Assembly: GCF_051020765.1 (NCBI RefSeq)
Contig: NW_027469294.1
Coordinates: 124,001 to 188,000, forward strand
DNA length: 64,000 bases
Origin: Lasioglossum baleicum
Taxonomy: Eukaryota > Arthropoda > Insecta > Hymenoptera > Halictidae
Reading direction: 5' to 3'
Both the position numbers and the translations under genes were made by a program. Of the stretch, positions 48,611 through 61,505 are shown in pieces. Each line of letters opens with the position of its first letter. Within the stretch, counting starts at the first letter, position 1. The notes below the pieces were generated by a model. That model did no database searches and was not told where the DNA came from. It was given only the letters and a program-made list of their open reading frames with translations.

Positions 48611-51600
48611 GTCGAGCAAAAACACGTGCGAGAGGATGCATCCCGCAGGCTAGTCGAGTAAAAACACGTGCGAGAGGATGCATCCCGCAGGCTAGTCGAG
48701 CAAAAACACGTGTGAGAGGATGCATCCCGCAGGCTAGTCGAGCACAATCACGTGCGAGGTTTTGTGGGATGCGCATGCGCAGGTTTTTTGGGATGCGCAT
48801 GGCTAGTCGAGCAAAAACACGTGCGAGAGGATGCATCCCGCAGGCTAGTCGAGTAGAAACACGTGCGAGAGGATGTATCCCGCAGGCTAGTCGAGTAAAA
48901 ACACGTGCGAGGTTTTGTGGGATGCGCATGCGCAGGTTTTGTGGGATGCGCATGCGCAGGTTTTTTGGGATGCGCAATGGCTAGTCGAGCAAAACACGTG
49001 CGAGAGGATGCATCCCGCAGGCTAGTCGAGCAAAAACACGTGTGAGAGGATGCATCCCGCAGGCTAGTCGAGCACAAACACGTGCGAGGTTTTGTGGGAT
49101 GCGCAATGCGCAGGTTTTTTGGGATGCGCATGGCTAGTCGAGCAAAAACACGTGCGAGAGGATGCATCCCGCAGGCTAGTCGAGTAAAACACGTGCGAGA
49201 GGATGCATCCCGCAGGCTAGTCGAGCAAAAACACGTGCGAGAGGATGCATCCCGCTGGCTAGTCGAGTAAAAACACGTGCGAGAGGGTGCATCCCGCAGG
49301 CTAGTCGAGTAAAAACACGTGCGAGGTTTTGTGGGATGCGCATGCGCAGGTTTTTTGGGATGCGCATGGCTAGTCGAGCAAAAACACGTGCGAGAGGATG
49401 CATCCGCAGGGTAGTCGAGTAAAAACACGTGCGAGAGGATGCATCCCGCAGGCTAGTCGAGTAAAAACACGTGCGAGAGGATGCATCCCGCAGGCTAGTC
49501 GAGCAAAAACACGTGCGAGAGGATGCATCCCGCAGGCTAGTCGAGTAAAAACACGTGCGAGAGGATGCATCCCGCAGGCTAGTTGAGTAAAAACACGTGC
49601 GAGGTTTTGTGGGATGCGCTTGCGTAGGTTTTGTGGGATGCGCATGCGCAGGTTTTTTGGGATGCGCATGCGCAGGTTTTTTGGGATGCGCATGGCTAGT
49701 CGAGCAAAAACACGTGCGAGAGGATGCATCCCGCAGGCTAGTCGAGTAAAAACACGTGCGAGAGGATGCATCCCGCAGGCTAGTCGAGCAAAAACACGTG
49801 CGAGAGGATGCATCCCGCAGGCTAGTCGAGTAAAAACACGTGCGAGAGGATGCGTCCCGCAGGCTAGTCGAGTAAAAACACGTGCGAGGTTTTGTGGGAT
49901 GCGCTTGCGTAGGTTTTGTGGGATGCGCATGCGCAGGTTTTTTGGGATGCGCATGCGCAGGTTTTTTGGGATGCGCATGGCTAGTCGAGCAAAAACACGT
50001 GCGAGAGGATGCATCCCGCAGGCTAGTCGAGTAAAAACACGTGCGAGAGGATGCATCCCGCAGGCTAGTCGAGTAAAAACACGTGCGAGGTTTTGTGGGA
50101 TGCGCATGCGCAGGTTTTGTGGGATGCGCATGCGCAGGTTTTTTGGGATGCGCATGGCTAGTCGAGCAAAAACACGTGCGAGAGGATGCATACCGCAGAC
50201 TAGACGAGCAAAAACACGTGCGGGAGGATGCATCCCGCAGGCTAGTCGAGTAAAAACACGTGCGAGAGGATGCATCCCGCAGGCTAGTCGAGCAAAAACA
50301 CGTGTGAGAGGATGCATCCCGCAGGCTAGTCGAGCACAAACACGTGCGAGGTTTTGTGGGATGCGCATGCGCAGGGTTTTTTGGGATGCGCATGGCTAGT
50401 CGAGCAAAAACACGTGCGAGAGGATGCATCCCGCAGGCTAGTCGAGTAGAAACACGTGCGAGAGGATGCATCCCGCAGGCTAGTCGAGTAAAAACACGTG
50501 CGAGGTTTTGTGGGATGCGCATGCGCAGGTTTTTTGGGATGCGCATGGCTAGTCGAGCAAAAACACGTGCGAGAGGATGCATCCCGCAGGCTAGTCGAGC
50601 AAAAACACGTGCGAGAGGATGCATCCCGCAGGCTAGTCGAGTAAAAACACGTGTGAGAGGATGCATCCCGCAGGCTAGTCGAGCACAAACACGTGCGAGA
50701 GGATGCATCCCGCAGGCTAGTCGAGCACAAACACGTGCGAGGTTTTGTGGGATGCGCATGCGCAGGTTTTTTGGGATGCGCATGCGCAGGTTTTTTGGGA
50801 TGCGCATGGCTAGTCGAGCAAAAACACGTGCGAGAGGATGCATCCCGCAGGCTAGTCGAGTAGAAACACGTGCGAGAGGATGCATCCCGCAGGCTAGTCG
50901 AGTAAAAACACGTGCGAGGTTTTGTGGGATGCGCATGCGCAGGTTTTGTGGGATGCGCATGCGCAGGTTTTTTGGGATGCGCAAGCGCAGGTTTTTTGGG
51001 ATGCGCATGGCTAGTCGAGGAAAAACACGTGCGAGAGGATGCATCCCGCAGGCTAGCCGAGTAAAAACACGTGCGAGAGGATGCATCCCGCAGGCTAGTT
51101 GAGTAAAAACACGTGCGAGGTTTTGTGGGATGCGCTTGCGTAGGTTTTGTGGGATGCGCATGCGCAGGTTTTTTGGGATGCGCATGCGCAGGTTTTTTGG
51201 GATGCGCATGGCTAGTCGAGCAAAAACACGTGCGAGAGGATGCATCCCGCAGGCTAGTCGAGTAAAAACACGTGCGAGAGGATGCATCCCGCAGGCTAGT
51301 CGAGCAAAAACACGTGCGAGAGGATGCATCCCGCAGGCTAGTCGAGTAAAAACACGTGCGAGAGGATGCATCCCGCAGGCTAGTCGAGCAAAAACACGTG
51401 TGAGAGGATGCATCCCGCAGGCTAGTCGAGCACAATCACGTGCGAGGTTTTGTGGGATGCGCATGCGCAGGTTTTTTGGGATGCGCATGGCTAGTCGAGC
51501 AAAAACACGTGCGAGAGGATGCATCCCGCAGGCTAGTCGAGTAGAAACACGTGCGAGAGGATGTATCCCGCAGGCTAGTCGAGTAAAAACACGTGCGAGG

Positions 51601-51759
51601 TTTTGTGGGATGCGCATGCGCAGGTTTTGTGGGATGCGCATGCGCAGGTTTTTTGGGATGCGCATGGCTAGTCGAGCAAAAACACGTGCGAGAGGATGCA
51701 TCCCGCAGGCTAGTCGAGCAAAAACACGTGTGAGAGGATGCATCCCGCAGGCTAGTCGA
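48611..51759 (+). repeat. Mosaic HOR segment with cacaatcacg and gatgtatccc markers
   Basis: The pair cacaatcacg plus gatgtatccc occurs twice (48,743/48,873 and 51,432/51,561). Between them are pieces shared with 45,190-45,780 (offset 4,055-4,056) and with 46,680-47,500 (offset about 3,161). Private variants include gcagactagacgag (50,196), gcagggttttttggg (50,372, +1 base) and cacaaacacgtgcgagagg (near 50,685), a cacaaac core followed by a linker instead of its usual B block. Confidence 0.72.
48976..49405. other. Second cluster of one-base indels, probable consensus error
   Basis: Five one-base changes lie within 430 bp: gcgcaatggc (+1, 48,976), gcaaaacacg (-1, 48,990), gcgcaatgcgc (+1, 49,105), gtaaaacacg (-1, 49,186) and gcatccgcag (-1, 49,404). 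Flanking kilobases have almost none. The last explains the 4,056-to-4,055 offset change against 45.2-45.6 kb. Confidence 0.7.
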
Positions 51760-52890
51760 GTAAAAACACGTGCGAGAGGATGCATCCCGCAGGCTAGTCG
51801 AGCAAAAACACGTGTGAGAGGATGCATCCCGCAGGCTAGTCGAGCACAAACACGTGCGAGGTTTTGTGGGATGCGCATGCGCAGGTTTTTTGGGATGCGC
51901 ATGGCTAGTCGAGCAAAAACACGTGCGAGAGGATGCATCCCGCAGGCTAGTCGAGTAGAAACACGTGCGGGAGGATGCATCCCGCAGGCTAGTCGAGTAA
52001 AAACACGTGCGAGGTTTTGTGGGATGCGCATGCGCAGGTTTTTTGGGATGCGCATGGCTAGTCGAGCAAAAACACGTGCGAGAGGATGCATCCCGCAGGC
52101 TAGTCGAGCAAAAACACGTGCGAGAGGATGCATCCCGCAGGCTAGTCGAGTAAAAACACGTGCGAGAGGATGCATCCCACAGGCTAGTCGAGCAAAAACA
52201 CGTGTGAGAGGATGCATCCCGCAGGCTAGTCGAGCACAAACACGTGCGAGGTTTTGTGGGATGCGCATGCGCAGGTTTTTTGGGATGCGCATGCGCAGGT
52301 TTTTTGGGATGCGCATGGCTAGTCGAGCAAAAACACGTGCGAGAGGATGCATCCCGCAGGCTAGTCGAGTAGAAACACGTGCGAGAGGATGCATCCCGCA
52401 GGCTAGTCGAGTAAAAACACGTGCGAGGTTTTGTGGGATGCGCATGCGCAGGTTTTGTGGGATGCGCATGCGCAGGTTTTTTGGGATGCGCATGCGCAGG
52501 TTTTTTGGGATGCGCATGGCTAGTCGAGGAAAAACACGTGCGAGAGGATGCATCCCGCAGGCTAGCCGAGTAAAAATACGTGCGAGTGGATGCATCCCGC
52601 AGGCTAGTTGAGTAAAAACACGTGCGAGGTTTTGTGGGATGCGCTTGCGTAGGTTTTGTGGGATGCGCATGCGCAGGTTTTTTGGGATGCGCATGCGCAG
52701 GTTTTTTGGGATGCGCATGGCTAGTCGAGCAAAAACACGTGCGAGAGGATGCATCCCGCAGGCTAGTCGAGTAAAAACACGTGCGAGAGGATGCATCCCG
52801 CAGGCTAGTCGAGCAAAAACACGTGCGAGAGGATGCATCCCGCAGGCTAGTCGAGTAAAAACACGTGCGAGAGGATGCATCCCGCAGGCT
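51760..52890 (+). repeat. 4,281-bp-offset duplication, right copy
   Basis: Partner of 47,480-48,610. Private variants are gtgcgggaggatg near 51,967 and gtgcgagtggatg near 52,582. The following cttgcgtag B unit leads into Block G copy 2 here but into alternating A units in the left copy. Confidence 0.8.
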
Positions 52891-53430
52891 AGTCGAGTAA
52901 AAACACGTGCGAGGTTTTGTGGGATGCGCATGCGCAGGTTTTTTGGGATGCGCATGCGCAGGTTTTTTGGGATGCGCATGGCTAGTCGAGCAAAAACACG
53001 TGCGAGAGGATGCATCCCGCAGGGTAGTCGAGTAAAAACACGTGCGAGAGGATGCATCCCGCAGGCTAGTCGAGTAAAAACACGTGCGAGAGGATGCATC
53101 CCGCAGGCTAGTCGAGCAAAAACACGTGCGAGAGGATGCATCCCGCAGGCTAGTCGAGTAAAAACACGTGCGAGAGGATGCATCCCGCAGGCTAGTCGAG
53201 TAAAAAACACGTGCGAGGTTTTGTGGATGCGCATGCGCAGGTTTTGTGGGATGCGCATGCGCAGGTTTTGTGGGATTCGCATGCGCAGGTTTTTTGGGAT
53301 GCGCATGGCTAGTCGAGCAAAAACACGTGCGAGAGGATGCATCCCGCAGGGTAGTCGAGTAAAAACACGTGCGAGAGGATGCATCCCGCAGGCTAGTCGA
53401 GTAAAAACACGTACGAGGTTTTGTGGGATG
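52610..53430 (+). repeat. Block G, copy 2
   Basis: Offset 7,080 from copy 1, becoming 7,104 after one extra B unit. It shares the rare gggattcgcatg unit (53,275). It carries a one-base insertion (gtaaaaaacacg, near 53,205) and a one-base deletion (tgtggatgcg, near 53,225) that cancel in frame. Confidence 0.82.
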
Positions 53431-53577
53431 CGCATGCGCAGGTTTTGTGGGATGCGCATGCGCAGGTTTTTTGGGATGCGCATGGCTAGTCGAGCAAAAA
53501 CACGTGCGAGAGGATGCATACCGCAGGCTAGTCGAGCAAAAACACGTGCGAGAGGATGCATCCCGCAGGCTAGTCGA

Positions 53578-54896
53578 GTAAAAACACGTGCGAGAGGATG
53601 CATCCCGCAGGCTAGTCGAGTAAAAACACGTGCGAGAGGATGCATCCCGCAGGCTAGTCGAGTAAAAACACGTGCGAGGTTTTGTGGGATGCGCATGCGC
53701 AGGTTTTTTTGGATGCGCATGGCTAGTCGAGCAAAAACACGTGCGAGAGGATGCATACCGCAGGCTAGTCGAGCAAAAAACACGTGCGAGAGGATGCATC
53801 CCGCAGGCTAGTCGAGTAAAAACACGTGCGAGAGGATGCATCCCGCAGGCTAGTCGAGTAAAAACACGTGCGAGAGGATGCATCCCGCAGGCTAGTCGAG
53901 TAAAAACACGTGCGAGGTTTTGTGGGATGCGCATGCGCAGGTTTTTTGGGATGCGCATGGCTAGTCGAGGAAAAACACGTGCGAGAGGATGCATCCCGCA
54001 GGCTAGTCGAGTAAAAATACGTGCGAGAGGATGCATCCCGCAGGCTAGTTGAGTAAAAACACGTGCGAGGTTTTTTGGGATGCGCATGGCTAGTCGAGCA
54101 AAAACACGTGCGAGAGGATGCATCCCGCAGGCTAGTCGAGTAAAAACACGTGCGAGAGGATGCATCCCGCAGGCTAGTCGAGTAAAAACACGTGCGAGGT
54201 TTTGTGGGATGCGCATGCGCAGGTTTTTTGGGATGCGCATGGCTAGTCGAGCAAATACACGTGCGAGAGGATGCATACCGCAGGCTAGTCGAGCAAAAAC
54301 ACGTGCGAGAGGATGCATCCCGCAGGCTAGTCGAGTAAAAACACGTGCGAGAGGATGCATCCCGCAGGCTAGTCGAGTAAAAACACGTGCGAGAGGATGC
54401 ATCCCGCAGGCTAGTCGAGTAAAAACACGTGCGAGGTTTTGTGGGATGCGCATGCGCAGGTTTTTTGGGATGCGCATGGCTAGTCGAGGAAAAACACGTG
54501 CGAGAGGATGCATCCCGCAGGCTAGTCGAGTAAAAATACGTGCGAGAGGATGCATCCCGCAGGCTAGTTGAGTAAAAACACGTGCGAGGTTTTTTGGGAT
54601 GCGCATGGCTAGTCGAGCAAAAACACGTGCGAGAGGATGCATCCCGCAGGCTAGTCGAGTAAAAACACGTGCGAGAGGATGCATCCCGCAGGCTAGTCGA
54701 GTAAAAACACGTGCGAGGTTTTGTGGGATGCGCATGCGCAGGTTTTTTGGGATGCGCATGGCTAGTCGAGCAAATACACGTGCGAGAGGTTGCATACCGC
54801 AGGCTAGTCGAGCAAAAACACGTGCGAGAGGATGCATCCCGCAGGCTAGTCGAGTAAAAACACGTGCGAGAGGATGCATCCCGCAGGCTAGTCGAG
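53578..54896 (+). repeat. 519-bp tandem repeat, about 2.5 copies
   Basis: The period is 519 bp. Markers are gcaaatacacg at 54,251 and 54,770, and one-unit B blocks at 54,068-54,088 and 54,587-54,607. Periodicity starts near 53,578 and stops near 54,896, where a caaaaac unit with gtgtgag replaces taaaaac. The one-unit blocks (gaggttttttgggatgcg) contain only a shortened B2 with no B1, a rare exception to the usual B1-first order. Confidence 0.88.
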
Positions 54897-56149
54897 CAAA
54901 AACACGTGTGAGAGGATGCATCCCGCAGGCTAGTCGAGCACAAACACGTGCGAGGTTTTGTGGGATGCGCATGCGCAGGTTTTTTGGGATGCGCATGGCT
55001 AGTCGAGCAAAAACACGTGCGAGAGGATGCATCCCGCAGGCTAGTCGAGTAGAAACACGTGCGAGAGGATGCATCCCGCATGCTAGTCGAGTAAAAACAC
55101 GTGCGAGGTTTTGTGGGATGCGCATGCGCAGGTTTTTTGGGATGCGCATGGCTAGTCGAGCAAAAACACGTGCGAGAGGATGCATCCCGCATGCTAGTCG
55201 AGCAAAAACACGTGCGAGAGGATGCATCCCGCAGGCTAGTCGAGTAAAAACACGTGCGAGAGGATGCATCCCGCAGGCTAGTCGAGCAAAAACACGTGTG
55301 AGAGGATGCATCCCGCAGGCTAGTCGAGCACAAACACGTGCGAGGTTTTGTGGGATGCGCATGCGCAGGTTTTTTGGGATGCGCATGCGCAGGTTTTTTG
55401 GGATGCGCATGGCTAGTCGAGCAAAAACACGTGCGAGAGGATGCATCCCGCAGGCTAGTCGAGCAAAAACACGTGCGAGAGGATGAATCCCGCAGGCTAG
55501 TCGAGTAAAAACACGTGCGAAGTTTTGTGGGATGCGCATGCGCAGGTTTTTTGGGATGCGCATGGCTAGTCGAGGAAAAACACGTGCGAGAGGATGCATC
55601 CCGCAGGCTAGCCGAGTAAAAACACGTGCGAGAGGATGCATCCCGCAGGCTAGTCGAGCAAAAACACGTGCGAGAGGATGAATCCCGCAGGCTAGTCGAG
55701 TAAAAACACGTGCGAGGTTTTGTGGGATGCGCATGCGCAGGTTTTTTGGGATGCGCATGGCTAGTCGAGCAAAAACACGTGCGAGAGGATGCATCCCGCA
55801 GGCTAGTCGAGTAGAAACACGTGCGAGAGGATGCATCCCGCAGGCTAGTCGAGCACAAAAACGTGCGAGGTTTTGTGGGATGCGCATGCGCAGGTTTTTT
55901 GGGATGCGCATGCGCAGGTTTTTTGGGATGCGCATGGCTAGTCGAGGAAAAACACGTGCGAGAGGATGCATCCCGCAGGCTAGCCGAGTAAAAACACGTG
56001 CGAGAGGATGCATCCCGCAGGCTAGTCGAGCAAAAACACGTGCGAGAGGATGAATCCCGCAGGCTAGTCGAGTAAAAACACGTGCGAGGTTTTGTGGGAT
56101 GCGCATGCGCAGGTTTTGTGGGATGCGCATGCGCAGGTTTTTTGGGATG
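54897..56149 (+). repeat. Mosaic HOR segment right of the 519-bp repeat
   Basis: Ordinary A/B order with gtgtgag-cacaaac, caaaaac-tagaaac and gatgaat markers. Private variants are gcatgctag twice (55,079 and 55,191), gtgcgaagttttg (55,519) and cacaaaaacg (55,854). There is no non-satellite sequence. Confidence 0.75.
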
Positions 56150-58980
56150 CGCATGCGCAGGTTTTTTGGGATGCGCATGGCTAGTCGAGGAAAAACACGT
56201 GCGAGAGGATGCATCCCGCAGGCTAGTTGAGTAAAAACACGTGCGAGGTTTTGTGGGATGCGCTTGCGTAGGTTTTGTGGGATGCGCATGCGCAGGTTTT
56301 TTGGGATGCGCATGCGCAGGTTTTTTGGGATGCGCATGGCTAGTCGAGCAAAAACACGTGCGAGAGGATGCATCCCGCAGGCTAGTCGAGTAAAAACACG
56401 TGCGAGAGGATGCATCCCGCAGGCTAGTCGAGTAAAAACACGTGCGAGGTTTTGTGGGATGCGCATGCGCAGGTTTTGTGGGATGCGCATGCGCAGGTTT
56501 TTTGGGATGCGCATGGCTAGTCGAGCAAAAACACGTGCGAGAGGATGCATCCCGCAGGCTAGTCGAGCAAAAACACGTGCGAGAGGATGCATCCCGCAGG
56601 CTAGTCGAGTAAAAACATGTGCGAGAGGATGCATCCCGCAGGCTAGTCGAGCAAAAACACGTGTGAGAGGATGCATCCCGCAGGCTAGTCGAGCACAAAC
56701 ACGTGCGAGGTTTTGTGGGATGCGCATGCGCAGGTTTTTTGGGATGCGCATGGCTAGTCGAGCAAAAACACGTGCGAGAGGATGCATCCCGCAGGCTAGT
56801 CGAGTAGAAACACGTGCGAGAGGATGCATCCCGCAGGCTAGTCGAGTAAAAACACGTGCGAGGTTTTGTGGGATGCGCATGCGCAGGTTTTTTGGGATGC
56901 GCATGGCTAGTCGAGCAAAAACACGTGCGAGAGGATGCATCCCGCAGGCTAGTCGAGCAAAAACACGTGCGAGAGGATGCATCCCGCAGGCTAGTCGAGT
57001 AAAAACACGTGCGAGAGGATGCATCCCGCAGGCTAGTCGAGCAAAAACACGTGTGAGAGGATGCATCCCGCAGGCTAGTCGAGCACAAACACGTGCGAGG
57101 TTTTGTGGGATGCGCATGCGCAGGTTTTTTGGGATGCGCATGGCTAGTCGAGCAAAAACACGTGCGAGAGGATGCATCCCGCTGGCTAGTCGAGCAAAAA
57201 CACGTGCGAGAGGATGAATCCCGCAGGCTAGTCGAGTAAAAACACGTGCGAGGTTTTGTGGGATGCGCATGCGCAGGTTTTGTGGGATGCGCATGCGCAG
57301 GTTTTTTGGGATGCGCATGGCTAGTCGAGGAAAAACACGTGCGAGAGGATGCATCCCGCAGGCTAGCCGAGTAAAAACACGTGCGAGAGGATGCATCCCG
57401 CAGGCTAGTCGAGCAAAAACACGTGCGAGAGGATGAATCCCGCAGGCTAGTCGAGTAAAAACACGTGCGAGGTTTTGTGGGATGCGCATGCGCAGGTTTT
57501 GTGGGATGCGCATGCCCAGGTTTTTTGGGATGCGCATGCGCAGGTTTTTTGGGATGCGCATGGCTAGTCGAGGAAAAACACGTGCGAGAGGATGCATCCC
57601 GCAGGCTAGTCGAGTAAAAACACGTGCGAGAGGATGCATCCCGCAGGCTAGTCGAGCAAAAACACGTGTGAGAGGATGCATCCCGCAGGCTAGTCGAGCA
57701 CAAACACGTGCGAGGTTTTGTGGGATGCGCATGCGCAGGTTTTTTGGGATGCGCATGGCTAGTCGAGCAAAAACACGTGCGAGAGGATGCATCCCGCAGG
57801 CTAGTCGAGTAGAAACACGTGCGAGAGGATGCATCCCGCAGGCTAGTCGAGCACAAACACGTGCGAGGTTTTGTGGGATTCGCATGCGCAGGTTTTTTGG
57901 GATGCGCATGCGCAGGTTTTTTGGGATGCGCATGGCTAGTCGAGCAAAAACACGTGCGAGAGGATGCATCCCGCAGGCTAGTCGAGTAGAAACACGTGCG
58001 AGAGGATGCATCCCGCAGGCTAGTCGAGTAAAAACACGTGCGAGGTTTTGTGGGATGCGCATGCGCAGGTTTTGTGGGATGCGCATGCGCAGGTTTTTTG
58101 GGATGCGCATGCGCAGGTTTTTTGGGATGCGCATGGCTAGTCGAGCAAAAACACGTGCGAGAGGATGCATCCCGCAGTCTAGTCGAGTAAAAACACGTGC
58201 GAGAGGATGCGTCCCGCAGGCTAGTCGAGCAAAAACACGTGCGAGAGGATGCATCCCGCAGGCTAGTCGAGCAAAAACACGTGCGAGAGGATGAATCCCG
58301 CAGGCTAGTCGAGTAAAAACACGTGCGAGGTTTTGTGGGATGCGCATGCGCAGGTTTTGTGGGATGCGCATGCGCAGGTTTTTTGGGATGCGCATGCGCA
58401 GGTTTTTTGGGATGCGCATGGCTAGTCGAGGAAAAACACGTGCGAGAGGATGCATCCCGCATGCTAGCCGAGTAAAAACACGTGCGAGAGGATGCATCCC
58501 GCAGGCTAGTCGAGCAAAAACACGTGCGAGAGGATGAATCCCGCAGGCTAGTCGAGTAAAAACACGTGCGAGGTTTTGTGGGATGCGCATGCGCAGGTTT
58601 TGTGGGATGCGCATGCGCAGGTTTTTTGGGATGCGCATGCGCAGGTTTTTTGGGATGCGCATGGCTAGTCGAGGAAAAACACGTGCGAGAGGATGCATCC
58701 CGCAGGCTAGTCGAGTAAAAATACTTGCGAGAGGATGCATCCCGCCGGCTAGTTGAGTAAAAACACGTGCGAGGTTTTGTGGGATGCGCATGCGTAGGTT
58801 TTGTGGGATGCGCATGCGCAGGTTTTTTGGGATGCGCATGCGCAGGTTTTTTGGGATGCGCATGGCTAGTCGAGCAAAAACACGTGCGAGAGGATGCATC
58901 CCGCAGGCTAGTCGAGTAAAAACACGTGCGAGAGGATGCATCCCGCAGGCTAGTCGAGCAAAAACACGTGCGAGAGGATG
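56150..58980 (+). repeat. Block M, copy 3
   Basis: Third copy of the block, at about +16,446 from copy 2 near its left end and +20,913 from copy 1 at its right end (37,871 and 58,784). Private variants: aaaacatgtgcg (56,613), gcatgcccagg (57,511), gggattcgcatg (57,876), gcagtctag (58,176), gcatgctag (58,461) and cccgccggctag (58,742). Confidence 0.75.
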
Positions 58981-59470
58981 AATCCCGCAGGCTAGTCGAG
59001 TAAAAACACGTGCGAGGTTTTGTGGGATGCGCATGCGCAGGTTTTGTGGGATGCGCATGGCTAGTCGAGCAAAAACACGTGCGAGAGGATGCATCCCGCA
59101 GGCTAGTCGAGCAAAAACACGTGCGAGAGGATGAATCCCGCAGGCTAGTCGAGTAAAAACACGTGCGAGGTTTTGTGGGATGCGCATGCGCAGGTTTTGT
59201 GGGATGCGCATGCGCAGGTTTTTTGGGATGCGCATGGCTAGTCGAGGAAAAACACGTGCGAGAGGATGCATCCCGCAGGCTAGCCGAGTAAAAACACGTG
59301 CGAGAGGATGCATCCCGCAGGCTAGTCGAGCAAAAACACGTGCGAGAGGATGAATCCCGCAGGCTAGTCGAGTAAAAACACGTGCGAGGTTTTGTGGGAT
59401 GCGCATGCGCAGGTTTTGTGGGATGCGCATGCGCAGGTTTTTTGGGATGCGCATGCGCAGGTTTTTTGGG
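58978..59470 (+). repeat. 1,911-bp-offset duplication, left copy
   Basis: Matches 60,889-61,381 at 1,911 bp. It includes an unusual B block that ends in B1 (gttttgtgggatgcgcatgg, near 59,041) instead of B2. Just to its left, 58,600-58,980 matches 60,280-60,650 at 1,674 bp. Confidence 0.8.
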
Positions 59471-60888
59471 ATGCGCATGGCTAGTCGAGGAAAAACACGT
59501 GCGAGAGGATGCATCCCGCAGGCTAGTCGAGTAAAAACACGTGCGAGAGGATGCATCCCGCAGGCTAGTCGAGCAAAAACACGTGTGAGAGGATGCATCC
59601 CGCAGGCTAGTCGAGCACAAACACGTGCGAGGTTTTGTGGGATGCGCATGCGCAGGTTTTTTGGGATGCGCATGCGCAGGTTTTTTGGGATGCGCATGGC
59701 TAGTCGAGCAAAAACACGTGCGAGAGGATGCATCCCGCAGGCTAGTCGAGTAAAAATACGTGCGAGAGGATGCATCTCGCAGGCTAGTTGAGTAAAAACA
59801 CGTGCGAGGTTTTGTGGGATGCGCTTGCGTAGGTTTTGTGGGATGCGCATGCGCAGGTTTTTTGGGATGCGCATGCGCAGGTTTTTTGGGATGCGCATGG
59901 CTGGTCGAGCAAAAACACGTGCGAGAGGATGCATCCCGCAGGCTAGTCGAGTAAAAACACGTGCGAGGTTTTGTGGGATGCGCATGCGCAGGTTTTGTGG
60001 GATGCGCATGCGCAGGTTTTTTGGGATGCGCATGGCTAGTCGAGCAAAAACACGTGCGAGAGGATGCATACCGCAGGCTAGTCGAGCAAAAACACGTGCG
60101 AGAGGATGCATCCCGCAGGCTAGTCGAGTAAAAACACGTGCGAGAGGATGCATCCCGCAGGCTAGTCGAGCAAAAACACGTGCGAGAGGATGCATCCCGC
60201 AGGCTAGTCGAGCAAAAACACGTGCGAGAGGATGAATCCCGCAGGCTAGTCGAGTAAAAACACGTGCGAGGTTTTGTGGGATGCGCATGCGCAGGTTTTT
60301 TGGGATGCGCATGCGCAGGTTTTTTGGGATGCGCATGGCTAGTCGAGGAAAAACACGTGCGAGAGGATGCATCCCGCAGGCTAGTCGAGTAAAAATACTT
60401 GCGAGAGGATGCATCCCGCAGGCTAGTTGAGTAAAAACACGTGCGAGGTTTTGTGGGATGCGCATGCGTAGGTTTTGTGGGATGCGCATGCGCAGGTTTT
60501 TTGGGATGCGCATGCGCAGGTTTTTTGGGATGCGCATGGCTAGTCGAGCAAAAACACGTGCGAGAGGATGCATCCCGCAGGCTAGTCGAGTAAAAACACG
60601 TGCGAGAGGATGCATCCCGCAGGCTAGTCGAGCAAAAACACGTGCGAGAGGATGCATCCCGCAGGCTAGTCGAGTAAAAACACGTGCGAGAGGATGCATC
60701 CCGCAGGCTAGTCGAGTAAAAACACGTGCGAGGTTTTGTGGGATGCGCATGCGCAGGTCTTTTGGGATGCGCATGGCTAGTCGAGGAAAAACACGTGCGA
60801 GAGGATGCATCCCGCAGGCTAGCCGAGTAAAAACACGTGCGAGAGGATGCATCCCGCAGGCTAGTCGAGCAAAAACACGTGCGAGAGG
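59471..60888 (+). repeat. Mosaic HOR segment between the 1,911-bp copies
   Basis: Contains the gcatctcgcag variant (59,774; also 61,490), a cttgcgtag B unit (59,824), ggctggtcgag (59,900), aatacttgcg (60,395; also 58,721) and gcatgcgtag (60,460), followed by five A units and a B block with gtcttttggg (60,757). All modules are known from elsewhere in the window. Confidence 0.75.
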
Positions 60889-61505
60889 ATGAATCCCGCA
60901 GGCTAGTCGAGTAAAAACACGTGCGAGGTTTTGTGGGATGCGCATGCGCAGGTTTTGTGGGATGCGCATGGCTAGTCGAGCAAAAACACGTGCGAGAGGA
61001 TGCATCCCGCAGGCTAGTCGAGCAAAAACACGTGCGAGAGGATGAATCCCGCAGGCTAGTCGAGTAAAAACACGTGCGAGGTTTTGTGGGATGCGCATGC
61101 GCAGGTTTTGTGGGATGCGCATGCGCAGGTTTTTTGGGATGCGCATGGCTAGTCGAGGAAAAACACGTGCGAGAGGATGCATCCCGCAGGCTAGCCGAGT
61201 AAAAACACGTGCGAGAGGATGCATCCCGCAGGCTAGTCGAGCAAAAACACGTGCGAGAGGATGAATCCCGCAGGCTAGTCGAGTAAAAACACGTGCGAGG
61301 TTTTGTGGGATGCGCATGCGCAGGTTTTGTGGGATGCGCATGCGCAGGTTTTTTGGGATGCGCATGCGCAGGTTTTTTGGGATGCGCATGCGCAGGTTTT
61401 TTGGGATGCGCATGGCTAGTCGAGCAAAAACACGTGCGAGAGGATGCATCCCGCAGGCTAGTCGAGTAAAAATACGTGCGAGAGGATGCATCTCGCAGGC
61501 TAGTT
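60889..61505 (+). repeat. 1,911-bp-offset duplication, right copy and junction to Block G
   Basis: Partner of 58,978-59,470, again with a B block ending in B1 near 60,952. It then has a five-unit B block (from 61,299) and the gcatctcgcag and gttgag units that lead into Block G copy 3. Confidence 0.78.
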
